Notes under the pieces: model-generated
Database searches by the model: none
Seen by the model: only the letters and a program-made list of their open reading frames with translations
Told to the model about the DNA's origin: nothing
Part shown: positions 25,322-33,327 of the stretch, in pieces
How positions within the stretch are numbered: the stretch's first letter is position 1
Layout: each line of letters starts with the position of its first letter
Origin: Pontibacillus litoralis JSM 072002
Lineage (GTDB): Bacteria > Bacillota > Bacilli > Bacillales > BH030062
Assembly (NCBI RefSeq): GCF_000775615.1
Contig: NZ_AVPG01000026.1
Coordinates: 1 to 40,966, forward strand
DNA: 40,966 bases
Direction: 5' to 3'
Program-made: the position numbers and the translations under genes

Positions 25322-26254
25322 TTATGTTGTTGTAATCTTCTTGTTGTTTTCATATGCTTTTAAAATGCCATACATCATATAAATGTGTGGCATTTCCATT
25401 CTTACGCTATCTGCAAGTCTTAATGCTCCCCCTTGCAGATGATCAACTTCAAGCATGAGACCTTTTCGTTTATCTTGATGCATAGAAGAGGTAGCATCAT
25501 CTGAAAAGGACAACATTTTCGACATATTGGCTTGGACCGTTTCCTCTGTAATAGGTATGTTATAAGCGTTCGCAAGCATTTTCATTTCTTCTAATACACG
25601 TTTGGTTGCCATTAACGTGGCAGGTACTTTCTTAACCGTTTCAATTGGAAAGTCGCCAACCGTAGTAATACCCGAAAAAGCCGTGATAAACATATATTTT
25701 TCCCACATGTCATACCGTATATTATCTCTATACAAAGCATCCATATTGCTATCTTTCCACACTTTAGATAAAGCTGTACAAAGAGGTTCTTGTGATGGGT
25801 GAAGTGCCCCAAAGTATAGATTGTGCTCTTGACTAGAATGAACGACATGTCCACGATCATCTAGTGTCGCTATTATAAATGCAAGACCGCCAAGCACATT
25901 TTCTTTTCCTAGTTCTTCTTGCAGCGTGTAGATGTGTTCGATTCCATTTAATAATGGTAATACTTTAGCACCTTTATTGACCAACCATTTCAACTGTGGC
26001 ATTACGTCCGTTAAGTGGTACCCTTTCACAGTGAGCAATACGAGATCTACCTTTTGAATTTCCTTTACATGTTGTACAACGTGCGGTAGGTCAATCGTGT
26101 AATTACCATGTGGACTGTAAACCGTCAACCCACACTCTTCCAACTGCTTCGCTCGACGTGGCCGGACATAGAATTGGACGTGGTGTCCTGCCTGATCTAG
26201 CCTTGCTCCGAAATAACCACCTAATGCACCAGCACCAATAATCGTAATTTTCAT
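25322..26254 (-). CDS. panE: 2-dehydropantoate 2-reductase (ketopantoate reductase)
   Basis: 310 residues. PanE/ApbA reduces ketopantoate to pantoate with NADPH in coenzyme A synthesis. The Rossmann motif is complete (MKITIIGAGALGGYFGARL). Family residues follow: LLTVKGYHL with the catalytic Lys, LLNGIEH with the active-site Asn, and the C-terminal MLSFSDDATSSMHQDKRKG motif with the substrate-binding Ser-Ser and the conserved Glu in LMLEVDHLQG. I chose the third in-frame start (ATG 26252-26254), because the AAGGAGAGG site lies 8 bases before it. Bacillus genomes often hold two PanE paralogues, and the sequence cannot say whether this is the main one. It is divergent from the chemotaxis receptor. 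Confidence 0.9.
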   Translation of the reverse strand: MKITIIGAGALGGYFGARLDQAGHHVQFYVRPRRAKQLEECGLTVYSPHGNYTIDLPHVVQHVKEIQKVDLVLLTVKGYHLTDVMPQLKWLVNKGAKVLPLLNGIEHIYTLQEELGKENVLGGLAFIIATLDDRGHVVHSSQEHNLYFGALHPSQEPLCTALSKVWKDSNMDALYRDNIRYDMWEKYMFITAFSGITTVGDFPIETVKKVPATLMATKRVLEEMKMLANAYNIPITEETVQANMSKMLSFSDDATSSMHQDKRKGLMLEVDHLQGGALRLADSVRMEMPHIYMMYGILKAYENNKKITTT

Positions 26255-26458
26255 ATTCATCACCTCTCCTTGAAATTGTAACAGAATTTTCTAATAATTT
26301 GTACGCTATTTTCGTTTTAAGTGTTCGACAATCTCCTCTATGCTCTATTGTGATTTTTTATATAGATAGGTCTAATAGACTGGTAAAACGTTTTCACATA
26401 AGATACAATAATAACCATGTGTGTACTAAAGAAGCATTTAATATAGGAGGAATTTAAT

Positions 26459-28138
26459 GTGAGATGGAGCATTCGCACGAAATTATTCAGTGCTTTCGTA
26501 ATCATGCTAGCCTTTTTAACCTTATTAGGGGCTATCGGCATTACGCATATGATAAAAACAAATCAAATACTGGATGATATAAAGCAAAATCAACAAAGAA
26601 TGACTATATATAATAATATTGCCTTTCATACCGTACGTTCAAATGCTGCTATTCGAGGATTTATGAACTATGAAGAGGATTTTATGATGGAGAACCATTT
26701 TTCCATCCGAGAAGAGGTGCACGCATCCATTGATCAATTAAAACAGCTAGGGGAAACAAGCGAAGATTTCACACAGTTTGAAGCTGACTTCCATGCATGG
26801 GAGCAAGCTATTGATGAACAAGTAATTCCACTATTGGAAGAAGATCATTTAGAGGAAGCGCTCACTGCATCTAAACCTATTCTTGGAAAAGGATCGAAAA
26901 ATCTAGTCGAATTCTCTAAAGAAAATGCTATAGCAATTGATCAACACATTAGGAATGAAATAACACAAATGAACAAGAATGGATCATTCGTATTTTCGTT
27001 CACGATTATAATGGTTATTATAAGTGTAATTATAGGAGCTACCATTGCTTTTGTTTTTGGGAATCGTATTTCGAAAGCATTGCAACATTTTATTGCTCAA
27101 ACAAAGAAATTTACAACTGGAGATTTCACCATCACCTACGATACAAATCTTCCATCTGAATTTGGTACTTTAGCCATCTCCATGAATAATATGACCGATA
27201 CGTTAGGAGAAACATTACAACAAATTAGCACGTCTGCAGAGCAAGTAGCAACAACAGCACAGCAATTAACCGCTAATGGACAAGAAGTAAGTCGAGCTAC
27301 TATTGAGATCGGCGAATCCATTCAAAACATTTCCGTCGGCATCGATCAGCAAAATGATAAAACGAAGCATACTGGACACAAAATTAACAATGTATCACAA
27401 GAAACAGATCAAATATCTTTAAACATTCTCTCTGTAAACGAACAAGTGAAACTAGCAACAGAGAAAGCTAATCAAGGTTTCGATTTTGCCGCTACAGTTA
27501 CGGATCAAATGGAAACGATTTTAACAAACACGAATCAAATCACAACAAGTTTACATGAGCTAGAACACCAATCAGTCATGATAACAAAGATTGTTTCCAT
27601 TATTTCCAACATTGCTGAACAAACAAATCTATTAGCTCTCAATGCTTCGATTGAAGCCGCACGAGCTGGCGAACATGGGAAAGGTTTCGCCGTTGTCGCT
27701 ACACAAGTGCGACATTTAGCAGAACAATCCGGCAAAGCTGCTAATGAAATACATACATTAGTAGAAACAATTACAAGTCATACAGACCAAGTCGTACAGG
27801 CGATGGAAAGCAATAATCAATCTGTTCAAAAAGGAAAAGAAATGGTGGATGTTACAGCTGAAACCTTTTCCGCTATTTCTGAGGCGGTAAATCTAGTACA
27901 AACGGAAACACAAAACGTAACAACTGCCGTTCACAACGTACATGATCATATACAATCAATCGTACAAGACACCGATTCGATTGTGCAAATCTCATCAACA
28001 TTTACTGATGAATCACAAACAGTTGCGGCCGCCATTGAACAAGAATCGGCGATGATGGAAGAGGTTGCAGCTTCAGCAAACGAACTTTCCAACCTAGCAA
28101 CCCAGCTCCAAGATTCCACTAAGCAATTTAACTATTAA
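26459..28138 (+). CDS. Methyl-accepting chemotaxis protein with 4-helix-bundle sensor
   Basis: 559 residues. The start is GTG 26459 behind AGGAGG. Helix 1 (about 9-30), an outside four-helix-bundle domain (4HB_MCP type, 32-178), helix 2 (180-202), HAMP (203-256) and the long coiled-coil signalling domain follow, with the hairpin tip [40 protein letters not shown] that contacts CheA and CheW. Q/E-rich pairs flanking the tip are the likely methylation sites. There is no C-terminal CheR-tethering motif, as usual in Bacillus. The ligand is unknown. Monocistronic: a strong terminator stands at 28145-28182. Confidence 0.93.
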   Translation: MRWSIRTKLFSAFVIMLAFLTLLGAIGITHMIKTNQILDDIKQNQQRMTIYNNIAFHTVRSNAAIRGFMNYEEDFMMENHFSIREEVHASIDQLKQLGETSEDFTQFEADFHAWEQAIDEQVIPLLEEDHLEEALTASKPILGKGSKNLVEFSKENAIAIDQHIRNEITQMNKNGSFVFSFTIIMVIISVIIGATIAFVFGNRISKALQHFIAQTKKFTTGDFTITYDTNLPSEFGTLAISMNNMTDTLGETLQQISTSAEQVATTAQQLTANGQEVSRATIEIGESIQNISVGIDQQNDKTKHTGHKINNVSQETDQISLNILSVNEQVKLATEKANQGFDFAATVTDQMETILTNTNQITTSLHELEHQSVMITKIVSIISNIAEQTNLLALNASIEAARAGEHGKGFAVVATQVRHLAEQSGKAANEIHTLVETITSHTDQVVQAMESNNQSVQKGKEMVDVTAETFSAISEAVNLVQTETQNVTTAVHNVHDHIQSIVQDTDSIVQISSTFTDESQTVAAAIEQESAMMEEVAASANELSNLATQLQDSTKQFNY

Positions 28139-28144
28139 CAGAGT

Positions 28145-28182
28145 GTGTCTAAAAAGGAGTAAGCCACCTCTTTTTTAGACAC
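28145..28182 (+). terminator. Terminator of the chemotaxis receptor gene
   Basis: GTGTCTAAAAAGGAG pairs with CTCTTTTTTAGACAC (15 bp with one G-U) around an 8-base loop, six bases after the stop codon. The T-run is within the stem arm. Confidence 0.85.
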
Positions 28183-28212
28183 CAGAATGTGCACATACAT
28201 TTCACTTTTCAT

Positions 28213-28291
28213 AAAAGAGGCTGGGATATAACCTAGTAAAAATCAAAAATGCGCATGAAATCAAATTTAAAGCCTTGATTTCATGCGCTTT
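28213..28291 (+). repeat. GGCTGGGA palindromic repeat element, copy 1 (partial)
   Basis: This copy starts AAAAGAGGCTGGGATATAAC and ends in a perfect 14-bp hairpin, GCGCATGAAATCAA (28251-28264) with TTGATTTCATGCGC (28275-28288). It aligns along its full length with the reverse complement of the element at 31235-31373. The right half of the full element is missing: the nhaC stop codon lies 5 bases after the hairpin, so here the hairpin doubles as the nhaC terminator. Confidence 0.85.
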
Positions 28292-28293
28292 CA

Positions 28294-29721
28294 TCATGCT
28301 GATTGAGAAGATTCACTTGGGTCAGGTGATACTGGTTGTACATTTTGTTTCTTTGCAATTGTATATCCTGTTATAGCGAAAATGATGGATAGGATAGGGA
28401 CGATAATGTTTAAAATAGCGTAAGGTGCGTACACGAAAGGATGAACACCAAGTGTTGCAATGATAAACACGCCACACGTATTCCAAGGTATAAACACTGA
28501 AGTCAATGTGCCCCCATCTTCGACAGCACGAGATAAATTTTTCGGGTGTAGATTCATTTTATCATATGCTTCTGTGTACATTCTTGCAGGTAATATGACT
28601 GACATATATTGCTCTGAAGCCGTTAAATTTGTAAAGAACGCGGAACCAATTGTAGTAACGACTAGACTTCGACTGGTTTTGGCAAAGGAAATGATTTTCA
28701 TTACGATTGCACGTAGCATACCAGTCTCTTCTAACACGCCACCAAACGTCATGGCGACAATCGTTAAAGAAACGGTGTACATCATGCTTTCTATTCCACC
28801 ACGATTTAATAGCTCATTCAGCATCACTATATGCGACTCAAAAGCATAACCATCATGGAGAACAACGACCGCTTCCCCAATAGTACCAGGTTGAATAAAT
28901 ACATGAGAAAGAAAACCAAGCATCACGCCAACACATAAAGCTGGCAATGCAGGGACACGAAAAATAACTAACACAATAACTGTAAGCGGTATCAAAAGTA
29001 ACCAAGGTGAAATAACGAAGTGTTGTTCTAACCCTTTTAGAACAGCAGCTACTTGTTCTGATTCAATGGAATCCGTTGAGAAAGAACTCCCCATCCATGC
29101 GTAAACAATTAATGTAATGATAAATGCAGGAATCGTTGTATGTAACATATGCTTAATATGTTCAAATAGATCTGCACCTGCAATACCTGAAGCAAGGTTC
29201 GTTGTATCGGATAATGGGGACATCTTATCTCCGAAGTAAGAACCGGAAATAATGGCTCCCGCAATCATCCCTTCTGGAATCCCTAAACTAATACCTACGC
29301 CCATTCCAGCTACCCCCATCGTCGCCATCGTCGACCATGAGCTCCCAATGGAAATAGCTACGATAGCACACAAAACAGATATAGATACGAGGAACCAAGA
29401 CGGTGAAATCAATTGTAAGCCATAATAAATTAACGATGGTACAACTCCACCACCGATCCATGCCCCGATAATTAACCCTACGAGTATAATAATGACAATC
29501 GCTGGTAGCGCGTGTCTGATTCCTTTATAAATACTTTCTTCGATTTCTACTGCTGTAAACCCTTTCAACCAAGCAATTACTCCGGCAACCATAGTACCGA
29601 GAATAAGAGGTATGTGAGGACTCCCTTCAAATTGAATAATAGTAAATCCCATAGCTACAATCATGACAACTAATGGTATAAGAGATAGCGTAAAGGAAAT
29701 TTCTTTTTTCTTTTGCGACAT
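28294..29721 (-). CDS. nhaC: NhaC-family Na+/H+ antiporter
   Basis: 475 residues, about twelve membrane helices. NhaC signatures are clear: SIGSSWSTMATMGVAGMGVGISLGIPEGM, then AGAIISGSYFGDKMSPLSDTTNLA, with the ion-path Asp/Ser cluster, and ATIGSAFFTNLTASEQYMSVILPARMY and EDGGTLTSVFIPWNTCGVF in the second half. It exports Na+ in exchange for H+ in pH and salt balance. I start it at ATG 29719-29721 (MSQKKKEI) after AAAAGGGGTGG; an upstream GTG/ATG adds an unlikely leader. It is divergent from a second NhaC-superfamily gene, with the two sharing a 210-base promoter region. Confidence 0.92.
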   Translation of the reverse strand: MSQKKKEISFTLSLIPLVVMIVAMGFTIIQFEGSPHIPLILGTMVAGVIAWLKGFTAVEIEESIYKGIRHALPAIVIIILVGLIIGAWIGGGVVPSLIYYGLQLISPSWFLVSISVLCAIVAISIGSSWSTMATMGVAGMGVGISLGIPEGMIAGAIISGSYFGDKMSPLSDTTNLASGIAGADLFEHIKHMLHTTIPAFIITLIVYAWMGSSFSTDSIESEQVAAVLKGLEQHFVISPWLLLIPLTVIVLVIFRVPALPALCVGVMLGFLSHVFIQPGTIGEAVVVLHDGYAFESHIVMLNELLNRGGIESMMYTVSLTIVAMTFGGVLEETGMLRAIVMKIISFAKTSRSLVVTTIGSAFFTNLTASEQYMSVILPARMYTEAYDKMNLHPKNLSRAVEDGGTLTSVFIPWNTCGVFIIATLGVHPFVYAPYAILNIIVPILSIIFAITGYTIAKKQNVQPVSPDPSESSQSA

Positions 29722-29931
29722 GTTCTTTCCACCCCTTTTTTCTACATAATTCACATTTTAAAGTAAAATGATAATCTTATCAATTTTCTTTTAATTTATT
29801 TTTTATTTTTTAAGATAATTATTACTCTTCGGAATAGATGTAGAACATTGACATTATCACGTTAACCATATAAAGTGTAATGAGTTAAAATCGAGATGGA
29901 CTGTTTTGAAATTGTGAACTGGAGTGACATC

Positions 29932-31221
29932 ATGAGTATGAATTCAAAGAACAATCCTTTTGCTTTATTACCTTTTATTATTTTTCTAGGAACCTTTTTA
30001 CTTGCAGGCATCTTAACAGGTGATTTTTATCAAATCTCTATGCTTATTCCTGCTTTGTTAGCGTCCTTCGTTTCATTCATACTACCTAATAAAGATCGTT
30101 TATCTGAACGGGTGGAACAATTCGCCAAAGGTGCTGGGCACCCGGATATTATGATTATGGTAATGATTTTCATTTTAGCTGGGGCTTTTTCATCTGTGGC
30201 AAGTAGTATTGGTGCTGTAAACTCTACCGTACAGTTTGCCCTTACGTATTTACCGGAGAATATGATTATTGTGGGAATCTTTATTATCGCTTGTTTTATA
30301 TCGCTTGCAATGGGAACTTCTGTTGGAACCATTGCCGCTCTTGCACCCATTGCAGTGGGAATAAGTTCAGAAACTGGTTTGCCAAGCGAAATGACAGTAG
30401 CTACCGTAGTCGGCGGTGCTATGTTCGGTGATAACTTATCCATTATATCTGATACAACCATTGCCGCTGTACGTACTCAAAAAACGGAAATGAAGGATAA
30501 ATTTAAAACAAACTTCTTCATCGTATTACCAGCAGCTATCGCGACAATTGCTTTGCTGTTCTTTTTATCTTATGGGAGTTCAACTGGTGTGTCCGCTACT
30601 TCTTTCGAGTGGATAACAATCTTACCTTATATAGGTGTATTAGCTGGAGCACTAGCAGGAGTAAATGTGTTAATTGTGCTGTTCGGGGGCATTTTATTAG
30701 CTGGACTTATTGGTGTTTCTTCTCCTTCTTATACGTTTATTGACTTGTTTAATCATATATCGGATGGAATTACAGGCATGTCCGAGCTTATATTGTTAAC
30801 GATCATTATCGGAGGCATTGTGTCGATGATTCAATACAATGGAGGCATCGATTTCATTCGACATGTTTTAACGAAACGTGTACGCTCGAAAAGGGGCGCA
30901 GAAGCAAGTATTGCAGGACTTGTAGCCTCTACCAATTTAGCTACAGCGAATAACACAATTGCCATTATTACATCTGGACAACTAGCAAAACAAATTGCAG
31001 ATGATTACAACATCGATAGGCGAAAATCAGCAAGTTTACTTGATATATTTTCTTGTACGGTACAAGGATTAATTCCATATGGTGCACAATTGCTAGCAGC
31101 CTCGCAATTTAGCGGACTATCACCAGTTGTCATGCTTCCTTATTCATTTTATCCAATCTTCATTGCAGTTATGGGGATTATCTCAATTCAGTTTGATTTT
31201 CCAAAACTGAAGAAAAAATAA
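29932..31221 (+). CDS. NhaC-superfamily carrier (putative Na+/H+ antiporter)
   Basis: 429 residues, about eleven membrane helices. It belongs to the shorter NhaC-like group (PF03553): FISLAMGTSVGTIAALAPIAVGISSETGLPSEMTVATVVGGAMFGDNLSIISDTTIAA carries the paired G-x-x-F/M-G-D-N/K-x-S-x-x-S-D-T-T motif, and SIAGLVASTNLATANNTIAIITSGQLAKQI follows. Members of this branch have been described as Na+/H+ or amino-acid carriers, so the substrate is less certain than for the neighbouring nhaC. The start is ATG 29932 after TGGAGTGAC. Downstream lies the full copy of the GGCTGGGAC repeat. Confidence 0.85.
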   Translation: MSMNSKNNPFALLPFIIFLGTFLLAGILTGDFYQISMLIPALLASFVSFILPNKDRLSERVEQFAKGAGHPDIMIMVMIFILAGAFSSVASSIGAVNSTVQFALTYLPENMIIVGIFIIACFISLAMGTSVGTIAALAPIAVGISSETGLPSEMTVATVVGGAMFGDNLSIISDTTIAAVRTQKTEMKDKFKTNFFIVLPAAIATIALLFFLSYGSSTGVSATSFEWITILPYIGVLAGALAGVNVLIVLFGGILLAGLIGVSSPSYTFIDLFNHISDGITGMSELILLTIIIGGIVSMIQYNGGIDFIRHVLTKRVRSKRGAEASIAGLVASTNLATANNTIAIITSGQLAKQIADDYNIDRRKSASLLDIFSCTVQGLIPYGAQLLAASQFSGLSPVVMLPYSFYPIFIAVMGIISIQFDFPKLKKK

Positions 31222-31234
31222 ACTTTTCAAATCT

Positions 31235-31373
31235 AAAAGGCTGGGACAAGAGTTAAGATACCAACGAAATCTCTTATTTTACCAAAATCGAAAGCGCATG
31301 AAATCAAAGTTTTTAAATTTGATTTCATACGCTTTTTTGATTTTCAATAGGTTATGTCCCAGCCTCTTTTTCA
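31235..31373 (-). repeat. GGCTGGGAC palindromic repeat element, copy 2 (complete)
   Basis: The element is bounded by AGGCTGGGAC (31238-31247) and its exact inverse GTCCCAGCCT (31356-31365). Inside is a nested 18-bp near-perfect hairpin, AAAGCGCATGAAATCAAA (31291-31308) with TTTGATTTCATACGCTTT (31318-31335). Copy 1 at 28213-28291 matches its reverse complement. I recall similar GGCTGGGACATAA palindromes scattered in intergenic sites of staphylococci and oceanobacilli, where they may act as terminators or be mobile mini-elements. It stands 14 bases after the carrier gene and before the convergent nitroreductase. Confidence 0.88.
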
Positions 31374-31380
31374 CAAAAAA

Positions 31381-31409
31381 AAGCCATCTTCCTTTAACAA
31401 AGACAGCTT
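31381..31409 (-). terminator. Probable terminator of the nitroreductase gene
   Basis: On the minus strand AAGCTGTCTTT and AAAGGAAGATGGCTT form an imperfect stem followed by nine T. Weaker than the others because of internal mismatches. Confidence 0.55.
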
Positions 31410-31445
31410 AAGAGAGAGGTATATTATTATCAGCAGTAAATCCTG

Positions 31446-32039
31446 TTAATACGCATTTCGAATGACTAGTTTATCCACTACTGGTGTACGATCTTTTGCT
31501 TTCGGAATTTTGGCTGGACGCCCAATATGTAGGACACCTACAATTTTTTTCGTCGGATCTATCCCCATCGCTTTGTAAAACTCTTTATCTTGAATATAAG
31601 GATTCGTTTTCCACACCATGCCAATATTGCGTTCCCAACCAAGTAGTTGAAGATTTTGCATCATGGCACAAGTCGCAGCAAAGTCTTCTTCCCAAACCTT
31701 TCTTTCGTCGGCCTGATCCATTGTAACAATCAAATGAATGGGACATTGGTGCATCATATCATACAACTTCTCTTTCTTCTTGTTCACTGTTTCTTGCGCA
31801 TACCCTTCAAAAATATGCTGCCGTTCATAACTGTTCACAATCTCATCATACATCTTCGTTCTTGCATTGGACGTAATGGCCATGAAAGACCATGGTTCAC
31901 GTGTTTTATGATTCGGAGCATAAACAGCAACGTCTAATAAGTCAACCATTTCTTGTATATCAATAGGCTCATTTGTAAAATTCCGTATAGTTCTTCTTTC
32001 TTTAATTACTTGTTGTATCGTCGTTTGTGTGGAAAGCAT
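31446..32039 (-). CDS. Nitroreductase-family FMN oxidoreductase
   Basis: 197 residues. The FMN-binding RRTIRNFTNEPI motif near the N-terminus and the APNHKTREPWSF segment are those of the nitroreductase fold; the C-terminal GIDPTKKIVGVLHIGRPA is the second FMN contact region. The enzyme is a flavin-dependent NAD(P)H reductase of quinones or nitro compounds, and the physiological substrate is unknown. It resembles the YdjA/YfhC-like small nitroreductases. It starts at ATG 32037-32039 (MLSTQTTIQQV); the ribosome site is the weak GGGGGAT. The sequence in front has a Fur-box-like palindrome (32105-32143). Monocistronic. Confidence 0.87.
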   Translation of the reverse strand: MLSTQTTIQQVIKERRTIRNFTNEPIDIQEMVDLLDVAVYAPNHKTREPWSFMAITSNARTKMYDEIVNSYERQHIFEGYAQETVNKKKEKLYDMMHQCPIHLIVTMDQADERKVWEEDFAATCAMMQNLQLLGWERNIGMVWKTNPYIQDKEFYKAMGIDPTKKIVGVLHIGRPAKIPKAKDRTPVVDKLVIRNAY

Positions 32040-32104
32040 CTAATCCCCCATTTTTATAACGCTCAGCTATACTAAGCGAATACTATCAATATCTACATGT
32101 TAAT

Positions 32105-32143
32105 TGAGAATGGTTCTCTTTGTCAATGAAATTTATTCTCAAT
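32105..32143. promoter_or_regulatory. Palindromic candidate operator, Fur-like
   Basis: GAGAATGGTTCTC (32107-32119) is a 5-3-5 palindrome that agrees with about 10 of 14 positions of the Fur-type TGATAATNATTATCA box. In addition TTGAGAAT (32105-32112) recurs inverted as ATTCTCAA (32136-32143). It lies 66-104 bp upstream of the nitroreductase start. Assignment to Fur is only tentative. Confidence 0.4.
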
Positions 32144-32152
32144 TTAAAAAAG

Positions 32153-32188
32153 AACACCCTTAGCCTTTATAGACTAACAGAGCGCTCC
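32153..32188 (-). terminator. Probable terminator of the Xaa-Pro peptidase gene
   Basis: On the minus strand GAGCGCTCTGTTAG pairs with CTAAGGGTGTTC using several G-U pairs and is followed by TTTTTT. Confidence 0.55.
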
Positions 32189-32195
32189 TTCTCAT

Positions 32196-33293
32196 TTACT
32201 TAATAATTTGTAATTCTTTGGGGTATTTCGTTAATGTTTCAAATCCATCTGATGTAACAAGGACATCATCTTCAATACGGACGCCACCAATAACGGAATC
32301 ATAAATGCCTGGCTCAATCGTGTAAGTCATTCCTTCTTCAAGCAGTTCATCATTCAAATGGCTCATGGATGGGTATTCATGTACATTAATGCCTAATCCG
32401 TGACCTATGCGATGAGGGAACAATTCACCATAGCCCGCCTCTGTTATTACGTTTCGAGCTACCATGTCTAAATCACCAATTCTTGCACCTGGTTTACTCG
32501 CTTGTAAGGCAGCTAGTTGGGCCTGTAACACCGTATGATACATCGCTTTTTGCGCATCTGTTCCTTCTTTAAAAAGGACAGTTCTAGTTATATCAGAAGT
32601 ATAACCGTCTAACACGACACCTAAATCAAATAGAACAAAGTCTCCTGACTGCAATACGCGCTCCCCTGGGTTTCCATGGGGCTGACCAGACTTCTCACCA
32701 AATAGCACCATTGTTGAAAAAGACATTTCCCTTACACCTTTTTTCTTCAACTCATACTCAATAGTTGCTAATACTTCCATTTCTGTGATGCCTTCCCGTA
32801 TGGTTTGAACACCTACTTCTACTCCATAATCAGCAAGTTGGGCCGCTTTTTTCATTATAGCGATTTCTTTATCGTCCTTCACAACTCTCATACGGTTCAA
32901 CGTTTCATCAACGGAACGAATGCTCGCTTCTGGGAACATAGCTAAGAAAGCTTGACTACGACGATAAGAAACGACTTCCTGTTCAAATGCTACTACGCTA
33001 GCAGAAACGGTCCGCTTTATCAATGCTGTATGAATCATATCCCAAGGATTCTCATGATCATAATAGCCAATTATTTCATGCTTCCAACCTGCCGCTTTCG
33101 CTTGTTCTTTCTCCATACCTGGCACGACAAATAACGGCTCTTCTTCTTGAAAGACAAATAGGCCCATCAATCGTTCGTGTGGATCTGTATGAAACTGTGT
33201 AAAATAAAATACATTTTCCGTTGAATTTAAAAACACAACATCGACTTTCTCTCTTTTCATCCAATCGGTTAACTTATGTAAACGATGGTCCAC
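32196..33293 (-). CDS. M24 aminopeptidase, Xaa-Pro dipeptidase type
   Basis: 365 residues with a creatinase-like N-terminal domain (1-120) and a pita-bread catalytic domain. All five metal ligands are seen: Asp in LFDLGVVLDGYTSD (two Asp), His in HRIGHGLGINVHEYP, Glu in TIEPGIYD and Glu in VRIEDDVLV. It would cleave Xaa-Pro peptides in the cytoplasm. I start it at GTG 33291-33293 (MDHRLHKLTDW), because GAGGAG is 8 bases ahead; the GTG three codons earlier touches the ribosome site. It follows the SSS carrier gene by 34 bases, and the two are surely one operon. That suggests uptake of a proline-containing peptide or related compound, then hydrolysis. Confidence 0.9.
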   Translation of the reverse strand: MDHRLHKLTDWMKREKVDVVFLNSTENVFYFTQFHTDPHERLMGLFVFQEEEPLFVVPGMEKEQAKAAGWKHEIIGYYDHENPWDMIHTALIKRTVSASVVAFEQEVVSYRRSQAFLAMFPEASIRSVDETLNRMRVVKDDKEIAIMKKAAQLADYGVEVGVQTIREGITEMEVLATIEYELKKKGVREMSFSTMVLFGEKSGQPHGNPGERVLQSGDFVLFDLGVVLDGYTSDITRTVLFKEGTDAQKAMYHTVLQAQLAALQASKPGARIGDLDMVARNVITEAGYGELFPHRIGHGLGINVHEYPSMSHLNDELLEEGMTYTIEPGIYDSVIGGVRIEDDVLVTSDGFETLTKYPKELQIIK

Positions 33294-33327
33294 TCCAATC
33301 ACTCCTCTATATTTATTCCATTTTCTA

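Noticed and set aside
26338-26458. Sigma-D promoter before the chemotaxis receptor gene
   Set aside because: No TAAA followed by GCCGATAT-like sequence at 14-16 bases could be found.
28213-31373. Composite transposon carrying the NhaC genes
   Set aside because: The flanking repeats encode no transposase, one is truncated and no target duplication is visible, so only a loose association is claimed.
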